Assembly: GCA_003339415.1 (NCBI GenBank)
Contig: PDHQ01000089.1
Span: 1-64,000, forward strand
Length of the DNA stretch: 64,000 nt
Source of the DNA: Ophiocordyceps camponoti-saundersi (nom. inval.)
Taxonomy: Eukaryota > Ascomycota > Sordariomycetes > Hypocreales > Ophiocordycipitaceae
Direction: 5' to 3'
The notes beneath the pieces were generated by a model. It was given only the letters and a program-made list of their open reading frames with translations. It ran no database searches and was not told where the DNA came from. The position numbers and the translations under genes are program-made. Numbering within the stretch: position 1 is the first letter of the stretch; each line of letters starts with the position of its first letter. Positions 56,391 through 64,000 of this stretch are shown one piece after another.

Positions 56391-57317
56391 ATGGCGGACA
56401 AGGACAAAGGGCGCATAGCCTTCAAGCTGGGCTCGACAGTCCCGGCCGCCAGCGCGGCGCCCCCTTCCTCCAGCCTAGGCAAGCGTCGGCGCAACGGCGC
56501 ATTCGCCACCGACCACGACTCCGACACAGATGACGACGAGCGTCCCGTCCGCCACGAGTCCATCACCGGCTTCGGCGCATCCGGCGCGGAGACGAAGAAG
56601 TCTCCGGAAAGGTCGCAGTCCCCGAAGCCAGATCGCGTCATAATCCCAAGTCAGCCGACCCGTGACTGGCGCGACGAGCACAAGGCGCGGAGACAAAGCA
56701 GGAATCCCTTGCCGCGTGAAGCAGACGCGGATAAGACGCGACGAGCCGGCGCAGTGGATAGGGAACCGGCAGACGACGACAAGGATGTCAGATGGGGCTT
56801 GACCGTCCGGGGGAAGAAGAGGGTTGTCGGCGAGAAGAATGGTGACGATGATGATGGTGACGACGTCGAAGCAGCAAGGCCTAACGACCAAAACCCTACC
56901 CGTACAGCCGACGAAATCGCCCGAGACGCCGCCTACCGGCGCGATCTCGTCTCCATAGGCGCGCCCTCGACCCTAAAAGACTACGAAGCCATGCCAGTCG
57001 AAGAATTCGGCGCCGCCCTCCTCCGCGGCATGGGCTGGGACGGCGTCATGCGCGGGCCCAAACCGACCGAAATCCGCCACCGGCATAACCGCCTCGGCCT
57101 CGGCGCCGCAAAGCCCGAGAACCTAGACGGTCTGGATTCAGCTTCTGCCGACAAGAAGAAGAGACCCCGTCTCGACAAGTATCGGATGGAGGAGAGCAGA
57201 CGCAAGGAGAGCCGGCGGCATGAGGATAGCTTCAAGAGGGAGCGGGATCGTGAGCGGGAACGGTATAGAGATGGTGTCAGGCGTACGACTTCGGACAGGG
57301 ATAGGCATCGTCATTGA
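56391..57317 (+). CDS. SPP2: Pre-mRNA-splicing factor Spp2 (G-patch-like)
   Basis: Single exon. The ATG at 56391 gives 308 residues; the frame is open further upstream (ATG at 56289), but that extension is cysteine-rich and unlike the family. Spp2 is the G-patch-type partner that recruits and activates the DEAH helicase Prp2 before the first splicing step. The diagnostic core is VEEFGAALLRGMGWDG (about 203-218) in the usual Spp2/GPKOW context (VSIGAPSTLKDYEAMP before it, LGLGA after it). The N-terminus starts IAFKLGS, typical of the family. The rest is charged and disordered, with an Arg/Glu/Asp-rich C-terminus like many spliceosomal factors. Confidence 0.92.
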   Translation: MADKDKGRIAFKLGSTVPAASAAPPSSSLGKRRRNGAFATDHDSDTDDDERPVRHESITGFGASGAETKKSPERSQSPKPDRVIIPSQPTRDWRDEHKARRQSRNPLPREADADKTRRAGAVDREPADDDKDVRWGLTVRGKKRVVGEKNGDDDDGDDVEAARPNDQNPTRTADEIARDAAYRRDLVSIGAPSTLKDYEAMPVEEFGAALLRGMGWDGVMRGPKPTEIRHRHNRLGLGAAKPENLDGLDSASADKKKRPRLDKYRMEESRRKESRRHEDSFKRERDRERERYRDGVRRTTSDRDRHRH

Positions 57318-58016
57318 TATAGCGAGTACGGATACTACGGTCGACGACCCAAAGCATTGAAAAGCGAACAGTCACTCTTGCGAGCTGGGGGGCTTCTTCA
57401 CGTGCTATGGTGCCCAGGTTCCAATGGCAGCATCCTATCATTCAGATGAGGAAGCATAATCCCACAGCAGCCACTTCAGCCCCGTCATGTTCACGAGACT
57501 CTCACGAACGAAGATAGCCATGCGGTTTCACATGAAGCCAACGACGCCCCATCACCCTTTCTCAGTCCTCGAGAGCCCCGAGCTGAGGTATGTCCCTCAA
57601 TGCGGAAAGCCGATGTTGAGCCACCTGTCCCGGCCGTCCGTCCGTCCGTAACCCTCAGCCACCTCCTCTGGCCCGAGACAGCTTTGCCCTCCTCCCCTTC
57701 GCTCATCTTGTCTGCTGTGGGACGCGTGTTTCAGCGCCCTTTGAATCGAGGAGATGGCCCTTATCGCTCTTCAATTTGGCTCCATTCGCGTATGATTCGT
57801 CTGCTCTGTTCTCCCCCGACAGAGCCTTGATGGTCGAGCTGGAGATTGCTCTTCCAGAGTCCGTGCCGACATTAACAGAAGTGAGTTTTAAAGAAAAACA
57901 ACAGCCAATCGCATCAGATTCGCCTTTCCTTCGTTCATCGTGACTCATTCTTACAATCATGAACGACCCCAAAACGCCGATGATGACACCTCCGCCCAAG
58001 CCACTGTCCCCGCGGC
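57318..58016. other. Intergenic, convergent 3' region
   Basis: Between the stops of SPP2 (+) and the glomulin-family gene (-). Mixed composition, no repeat or gene recognised. Confidence 0.5.
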
Positions 58017-59880
58017 TCACTGCAGGGGAATTCGTTCCAGCGTGCAAATCAGGATGGGCAGCTCCATCAGGCTGCTAGGATCCGCGTTCATTGCCTCCAC
58101 GCCCTCCTTCTCCACCGACGCCGAGAGCCGCTTGGCAGCCTGCAGTAGCGGCTCGACATGTCGATGCTCTATGGCGGCTGCCATCCCTGCCGGCGCCAAA
58201 TCCTTGTAGTCGGGCCCCCCGAAGAGGAACAGGGCAAAGTTGGCAGCTTGCAAGAGCAAAGGCGAGCTTTGCGTCCAGAGCTCTACAAGCATTTCCGTGT
58301 CGGCCTCGTTGAGGTGTGTGAGATCGGGATACATGGTGTACTGGAGCGATTCGAGGCAGTCCGGGTTGCTAAACCGTCCGGTGGAGCCCTTCTTCCTGGC
58401 CAGGATCATTTCCTCTCGCAGCCAGGAAACGGCGCAGGCCTGGAGCGAGGAAAACATGCAATTCTCAAGCAAGTCCTCGAGGATGGCGAGCCTGTCGTCC
58501 TCGTCCGGGTCGGCGTGCAGGACGAGGCCGGCCATGACCGTCGCGGCATTGCGGACGCGTAGGTTCTGGTGAAAGACGGAAATGAGCGTCCAGAGGTGAT
58601 GATAGGCCATGAATTGTAACTCGGAAGAGTCCTGGCTCGGCGCCTCCAGCCGTTTATGACCGTCGAGCCATATTCCGGTGACTACGAGGGCCTCCATCGT
58701 GCCAGGGTTGGTCATGACTTGAGTCTGTGGATCTTCTCCTCCAAGAAATTGTCTCAACAGCAGGTGATGGTCGGGAAACATGTAGATATCGGGTAAAGGT
58801 TGGTGTGCGTCGAAGACTTGAGAGGCGAAGATGCAGTAAGCCATGAGACAGACTAGACCTCCAGTCGAGAGATTGATTTCCTCGGGCTTCTTGGGATCAA
58901 ACTCGATAGACAACGGATCTCGGTGAATGGGGCCTAGCAGAACATCCTTCAGCTTCTCGGCAGGAATGCGCGACAAGCCCAGGTCTCCAGCGGCCGTCTG
59001 TGTAAAGCAATGAGCACTGCGTGGTCGGGTCCAGACGAGTATACAAACAACTGACCACAAGCTGACCGACCAGAGCATCACCCGCCTGCAGCTGGTGATC
59101 TTCGTTAAAGGCCTGCATCAAAGTCTTGCGACCGGGGACCATGGCCCGCTCCGGATAGGTGAATTCGAGCAATCTCGACGCCCACTCGACCTTGTTGGAG
59201 TTGACGTATGCCTCAATAACGCAGGTGATGAAGGATTGGAGGAGAAGCTTGACAAGCTCGGGCTCTTGGCCATCAGGCTGATCCGAGTTGTCGGCCTCGG
59301 GATCAGGAGCACTCAAGTTCGACTGGCCCTCTTGAAAAGGCGTGTCCAGCATGACGCTCGACTTTCGAGACGGCAGAAGCGGGCGCTTCTCTTCGGATAC
59401 GGCGCGGACGAGGGCGATGACGGCGGCGGTTGCTTCGCGACTGGTAGCATCGTAGGCGCGATAGACGGTCTCGAGGGTGGCATGCAAGAAGCGCGAGGGC
59501 GCCTTGACCTGCAACCTCGCGTGAAGGATGCCGAGCATGCCGCAAAGAGTAACGAAGGCCTTGTTGGCGGAATCGTCGTCCTCGCCCCTGTCGACGACGT
59601 GGGTTTCCATGACGTGGAGAACCTTGAGGATCACCTCGCGTGGGTTTCCGAGAAGGGCAACGCTCTTGAGACATTCCTCACTGCCGGGAACGACGATGAG
59701 CATCTCGACCAGGTCCCAGCCGATGTCACCCGTCAGCTCGACATCCTGCAAGATGTCATGCAGCGCAGGGAGCACGTCTGGCGAAAGAGACTTGTCGATG
59801 ATGGTGAGGTAGGTGAAGCGGTCGGTGGCGGGCGGTTTTGAATCTTTGAGCCGCTGAATGACCTGATCGACCGTCGCCAT
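58017..59880 (-). CDS. YAP-binding/Alf4/glomulin-family protein
   Basis: Two exons on minus, 59880-59056 and 58997-58017, with a 58-bp intron (GTCAGT donor), giving 601 residues. The family comprises alpha-helical HEAT-like proteins. Yeast Ybp1 binds the Yap1 transcription factor in peroxide sensing; glomulin and plant Alf4 bind the Rbx1 RING of cullin ligases. Supporting features are the all-helical repeats, the N-terminal DQVIQRLKDSKPPATDRFTY and the mid-protein GDIGWDLVEMLIVVPGSEECL, where the DLVEML/LP block is a family hallmark. The C-terminal SLQACAVSWLREEMILA and TMYPDLTHL blocks also fit. The frame is open upstream of the chosen ATG, but the family start and the 5' leader composition favour 59880. 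Confidence 0.85.
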
Positions 59881-60661
59881 GTTTTTTTTGTTTACTTGGG
59901 TGCAAAACGGAAGGGCACCTTTTGGTCTGATGGATGTGATGATGTCGTGAGGGATGGTTATGGTTGGACGAGAGACTGATATGGAAGATGCGGGAATGAC
60001 GCCCTTGTCGGGTCTCGGGTAGTGACCGCCGAAGAGCCTCACAGACGCGTGCGCGGAAGCATGTGCGGTAGTCCTTTTTTTCCGCGTCAAGCGGGGCAGG
60101 CAAGGCAGTGCAGTGCGGTGCAGGGAGCAGGGCAGGGAGCAGGGCAGGGGTTTTGTGAGTGAGACAGTGAGTGAGAAATGGATGTCAGAACTCTGAACGC
60201 AGGGGAGGGGAGTGACAGTTATGGGGACGGTCATGCCTGGGGGGGTTTACCTTGCAGGCAGATTGAGCCCTGAGTTCCAGGCTTTCTTGCACATGCTACG
60301 GAGTATGTATGTACGGATAGATGCATACCTGCGGATACTCACCTATCCGTCGTTCAGTATGCATTTTTGCACAGAACGGAGACCTACAACTTACAAGGCT
60401 ATAACCTACTAGAGCGTACAAGTTATGATCGACTTAGAGATAAAGAGTGTGAAGATGTCAAGTGCATGCAGTGCCCGTAAAGGAGCTATGTATGTATTAT
60501 CTGAGCTTCTCCACGAAGGTGCCTCCACTTTTGAGTGCTGCAGCGAGCGAAAGTTCTATATACCCTTCTATCCCATCTGTCCCTTCTATCCCATCCATCC
60601 CATCTATCCCTTCCCGTGCCCTTCCATCACATGCCACCATGCCTGCCCACCAGCCAACAGT
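59881..60661. promoter_or_regulatory. Region between the glomulin-family gene and the protease gene
   Basis: Holds GCAGG repeats (about 60118-60150), a TCCCATC/CTATCCC repeat (about 60562-60616) and an 80-bp stretch (about 60462-60540) resembling 63160-63225. No gene supported. Confidence 0.5.
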
Positions 60662-61775
60662 CTACATGTTCTCCTTGATGAAAGGAATATAGTTGGCCAC
60701 CCTGACATACGTCCCGTACTGTCCTGGTTCTGCGCAGTCGAGGCTCTGGCCGTGCGACACAACGCCGACCAATTCACCCGATATCTTATCGACGAGCGGG
60801 CCGCCGCTGTCTCCAACGCAGCCCGTCTTGCCATCACGTCCTGCGCACACTTTGTTTGCGGTGATGGGAAAGGAAGCGTTTGTCCTTTTATATGCTGCTT
60901 GGCAGATTTCGCGCGACACGACCGGCATCTCCACCCAAAGAGCATCTTCGGACGGATATCCGGTTATCGTTCTGCCCCTGAATTTGGTAGGTAAGCAAAG
61001 ATATTCGTTCTCTGATATTCTGACATACAACATACCATCCTGCGACGATAACAGTCGAGTTGGCCTTCGGGTCAGAACCCTCCTTAGGCAGCTTATTCAT
61101 GTATCCGACGTGAGGCAAGTTCTCTTCGATAGGTTCAGATAATTTGATGATGGCGATATCGTTTTCTAGAGTAGCGCGTGCATCGTAGGCCGGGTGTACC
61201 ACGACCTTGGAGGCAACCACAAAGCGGCCTCCCGAGCGCTTGTTCTAACAAAGAGTCTCAGTAATCTCTCTCTCGCGACAAGTATGACGAGCGAGCCATA
61301 GATAGGCATGAGCGTTTTCAATATGCAAAAGCGTGAGTCGATCATGCTAAGCTAAGAAGAAGGAAGCGAAGCACAGGAGAGCAAAAGGGGGAAGAAGAAA
61401 AAGGGGGCGTATTTCGGTTATGTGAGTGCCGGTCATGTGAGATGCCCAGCAAGAAGGTTGAAAGGGTTAGAACAGGTAGGTAACAAGGCAACTTACCAAG
61501 CTGCCAGCGCGAACGTGGATGTGGTTCGGTGTCAAGACCCTCGAGTCATTGTAAAAGCAGTGAGCTGCGGACAAGACAGTCTGCGAGTTCAGCAGCGAGC
61601 CTCCGCAATCGCTTTGTTCTTCCGTTGCGCGAGTTGCTACGCCGACGAGGAAAGGGAAATCGCCCGTCTGGACAAGTTCACCGCCAACGACCCTCTTCTC
61701 GAGCGAGGCGGCGGCGGCGGCGGCGGAAAGGGCACAAGTGGCGACTGTAAGAGCCGAGATTACGTGGAAGGCCAT
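60662..61775 (-). CDS. Secreted trypsin-fold (S1) serine protease with non-tryptic specificity pocket
   Basis: Three exons: 61775-61497, 61244-61036 and 60977-60662, giving 267 residues. A signal peptide (about 1-19) and a short propeptide ending Leu-Glu-Lys-Arg (Kex2-type site) precede the mature N-terminus VVGGE at residue 29. The catalytic triad is complete: His72 (LSAAHC), Asp122 (NDIAI) and Ser220 (GDSGGP). The position equivalent to chymotrypsin 189, Asp in true trypsins, is Thr214, and the 215-226 segment reads SHGQSLDCAEPGQY. Cleavage after Lys/Arg is therefore unlikely; a chymotrypsin- or elastase-like preference is inferred. The first intron (252 bp) is much longer than others in the window. 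A TATAAAAG box lies at 61891-61898, about 116 bp upstream. Confidence 0.93.
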
Positions 61776-61890
61776 TTTGAATTCGTCTCTGAGAGAGTTG
61801 CACAAGATAGAGAGTTGCAGAGATGAAAGAGAGTTGCTGAGATAGAGAGAGAGGTAGAGAGTTGCGATCGAACGGAATCCCTCTTCCTCT

Positions 61891-61898
61891 CTTTTATA
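61891..61898 (-). promoter_or_regulatory. Candidate TATA box of the protease gene
   Basis: TATAAAAG on the minus strand, 116 bp upstream of the protease ATG. The position and sequence are typical of a strongly inducible secreted-enzyme gene. Confidence 0.55.
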
Positions 61899-63826
61899 GC
61901 CTGCCGGTCGACTCTTCTTCACGACTCGACTGCTACGTCGTCCACTCAATCGGGAGCGGCAAACTCGATACGAGATTGCGGATATTGAGGCTGATGCCTG
62001 GCGACAGCTATTGATCCCACATGGCGACGTGGGGAGCTGTGTGTAATATACGAGTGAGTCATGCTCTTCATCAAGGATCGTTGCCTTCAATGTATGGTGC
62101 TAAAAAGCTAGAGAAGCACAGGAAGTGGTGACAGCCTCACTGACAGGAGAAGAAGAGGGACGGATACCGATCACGTGAGTGTCCGTCATTCCGACTCTAA
62201 TCCGACTTCAACCCTGACCCCTACGTTCCTCTCACCATAGAAGGGCATACGGATACAAAGGCGATCATTAATACCTCGTCGAGCCTTTGTTCAAGGGGGG
62301 AGACCGTATTCTATTAGTCTCTTTCGTCAAGAGAATAGTGGCCACTTCTAATGACGATAAGTCAAGTGCTATCTACGGATATCATGCGAAGAGTTGGGCC
62401 GAGCAATGACGAGGGCCGGATCAAATCTGTCCAGCAGAGCTGTTCAAGGCAACGAATCATTGACTTTCAAAGATCTACAGACTAGCACCCGCGGGATTGT
62501 CTTCGTATGTATGCCTTGTGCTAGGCTATATACCTACTACGTTTCTAACAAGGGCAAGGTTGATATCGAAATCTCGGCCTGTTCTTTGCCTCACAGACGA
62601 GCGTACTCCGTACGTCTGCATGTATCTATGTATGAGATAAACAGGATAGCAGACGCGTCGGCCAAAGAGAGTCAATTTAGTAGGCCTCCAAAAAGGGGGT
62701 GTAAAGGATGATGTCCACGATAAGTCTAACCCAGCCAGCGGGTGCCAATTTAAACCCCAATCAGGCTCCCCGGCGCCTGCCTCCACAGGCCGCCACCAGT
62801 ATGTGCAAACATGCTTAAATTATGTCTGCAGCTGCTAGTGGCTTCTCCCTGCTTTCCTAGGTATGCAGGAAGAGTCTTTTTGCGGACAAGGCTTGTTTGC
62901 GAAGGGATATCTTTGGCTTCTATATTTAAACACGAGCAACTCTGCCTTATATCGCATATACTTCCGTATGGCTTGCTTGCTTCAAGATTTCTGAAACGGA
63001 CGAAAGAGAAGAACTTGTATAGAGAAAGAACAGAGACAGCGATTTCACTTTCCGTTGATCAATAGGCACTTGGTTAAAGGAGGGTAGAATCGCTTCTACG
63101 GATACATCATCAGTCTTAGCACTAACAAGTCACAACCTCCTTGTATTTCTTTCATGAGCATGCAGTGCCCGTATCGAAGCTATTATCTATGCATTTGCCT
63201 TGAGGTGCCTTCACATTTGAGTACCAGAGGCTCCATACCTAGGTAGCTGATAAACGATATATATTTAGAACAGATCTGCCTTTCTACAAAGCCGATCCTT
63301 CCGCGGCACTGCCAAGCTTCGCCGCTTCGGCATATGCCGAATATGACCTCGCTGCCAAGCTACGGCATAACTGGACATAACCTCACTCCATCCCGACGCT
63401 CATCACCATGCTTCTCCTCCGAAAACTGAAGACGACACCCCAGACATCTACGAAATCTCCAAAGCTGTCGTCGAAAAACAGCCCGATATCGAGTCTTTGC
63501 ATTGCTGAAACCGTTCTTCTTATACACCGTCCTCCCCTGAAACGCCGTCCAAGGCAGCCCCGAAAAACTTCATCCCGACGTAAATGACACAGCTGGCACG
63601 TTCGTATAGGCAGGTATGTAGATATCTATAGGCAGATAAAAACCACTCGCCAAGCATTGTGCCGTATTCTCCCGCCGTTTAAGTAAATGATACAAGGAAA
63701 ACAAAGGACGGTATCAAATCACTTCCATGACAGCAGAACAAAAAAAAAAGACGGAAAGCAATAAGCAAAGGGAAAGTCGCCGTATGGAGGCGGATGGCTG
63801 GGAGCACCCACCATCCGTATTCGCCC
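61899..63826. other. Long intergenic region
   Basis: About 1.9 kb without a convincing gene. Visible are CACGTGA (about 62173-62179), several ACGTA/CGTACG palindromes (about 62600-62615), a stretch (63160-63225) resembling 60462-60540, and A-rich sequence near 63735-63770. The longest frames have no domain or family features. Confidence 0.5.
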
Positions 63827-64000
63827 TCATACCGCAGGCCTCGACCGCTTGGCAGCATTGTTGGACCACACCCACTGGCTCAAGCCGCTGTTCCCGTAGC
63901 GGTACGTCGACCCCATCGCCTCAGTCATCGGCAGCGTCTCCTTCGCCGGCATCGGTACCAGCCGCGGGTAAGGCTGACGAGCAAACTGCTGTTGTATAGG
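63827..64000 (-). CDS. 3' end of an unidentified gene (runs off the window)
   Basis: A minus-strand frame is open from the window edge to a TGA at 63829-63827, giving the last 57 residues of a protein. It reads as real coding: Gln/Pro-rich then RLVPMPAKETLPMTEAMG, GNSGLSQWVWSNNA and a basic KRSRP end, with codon usage like the other genes here. No domain is recognised. It may be the conserved tail of a regulatory or nuclear protein. The upstream part, and therefore its identity, lies outside the window. Confidence 0.55.
   Translation of the reverse strand, partial: PIQQQFARQPYPRLVPMPAKETLPMTEAMGSTYRYGNSGLSQWVWSNNAAKRSRPAV

Overview
The window is nuclear DNA of a filamentous ascomycete, most likely a Sordariomycete; an entomopathogenic or other Hypocreales-like fungus is possible but unproven. 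The signs are GC-rich genes with short introns (mostly 54-127 bp, GTATGT/GTGAGT-like donors), a large Zn2Cys6 regulator, a Vid21/Eaf1 NuA4 subunit with huge Q-rich tails, secreted GH18 chitinase and S1 protease genes, and blocks of extremely AT-rich DNA bearing the mark of repeat-induced point mutation (RIP): CpA/TpG almost gone, TpA in excess, CpG retained.

Layout. 1-13.1 kb is a gene-dense euchromatic block: Zn2Cys6 transcription factor (+), Kri1-type ribosome biogenesis factor (-), Rab5/Ypt5 GTPase (+), an RBBP6-like RING/RS protein (+) and an MFS transporter (-). 13.7-33.2 kb is an AT-rich island. It holds a miniature LTR element with a GTAGC target duplication, a fold-back element inside an 822-bp tandem duplication, and a nested pair of Ty3/gypsy elements. 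The outer one has 186-bp LTRs and an ATAT duplication, and is itself split in its reverse transcriptase by a 10.2-kb inner element with 604-bp LTRs and an ATTTA duplication. All retroelement coding in the island is destroyed by transitions.

34.0-48.0 kb is a second gene block: GH18 chitinase (+), exosome subunit Rrp45 (+), ARFRP1/Arl3 GTPase (-), a small secreted protein (-), endosomal Na+/H+ exchanger Nhx1 (+) and Vid21/Eaf1 (-). A 10-N assembly gap lies in poly-C sequence at 42.5 kb. 48.96-55.15 kb is one complete but dead Ty1/copia element on the minus strand (298-bp LTRs, GCCTG/GCCTA duplication). 56.4-64 kb is a third gene block: Spp2 splicing factor (+), a YAP-binding/Alf4/glomulin-family protein (-), a secreted trypsin-fold protease (-) and the 3' end of an unidentified minus-strand gene at the window edge.

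Most genes are housekeeping and unrelated in pathway: vesicle traffic (Ypt5, ARFRP1, Nhx1), RNA processing and ribosome assembly (Kri1, Rrp45, Spp2, RING/RS protein) and chromatin (Vid21). The secreted chitinase, protease and small secreted protein lie in the blocks bordering the AT-rich islands. I did not find a gene cluster that looks like a new defence or biosynthetic system. The most informative material is the nested, target-site-resolved retroelement structure, the nearly saturated RIP, an extra coding-like segment downstream of the inner gypsy integrase, and the RBBP6-like RING protein without a DWNN domain.
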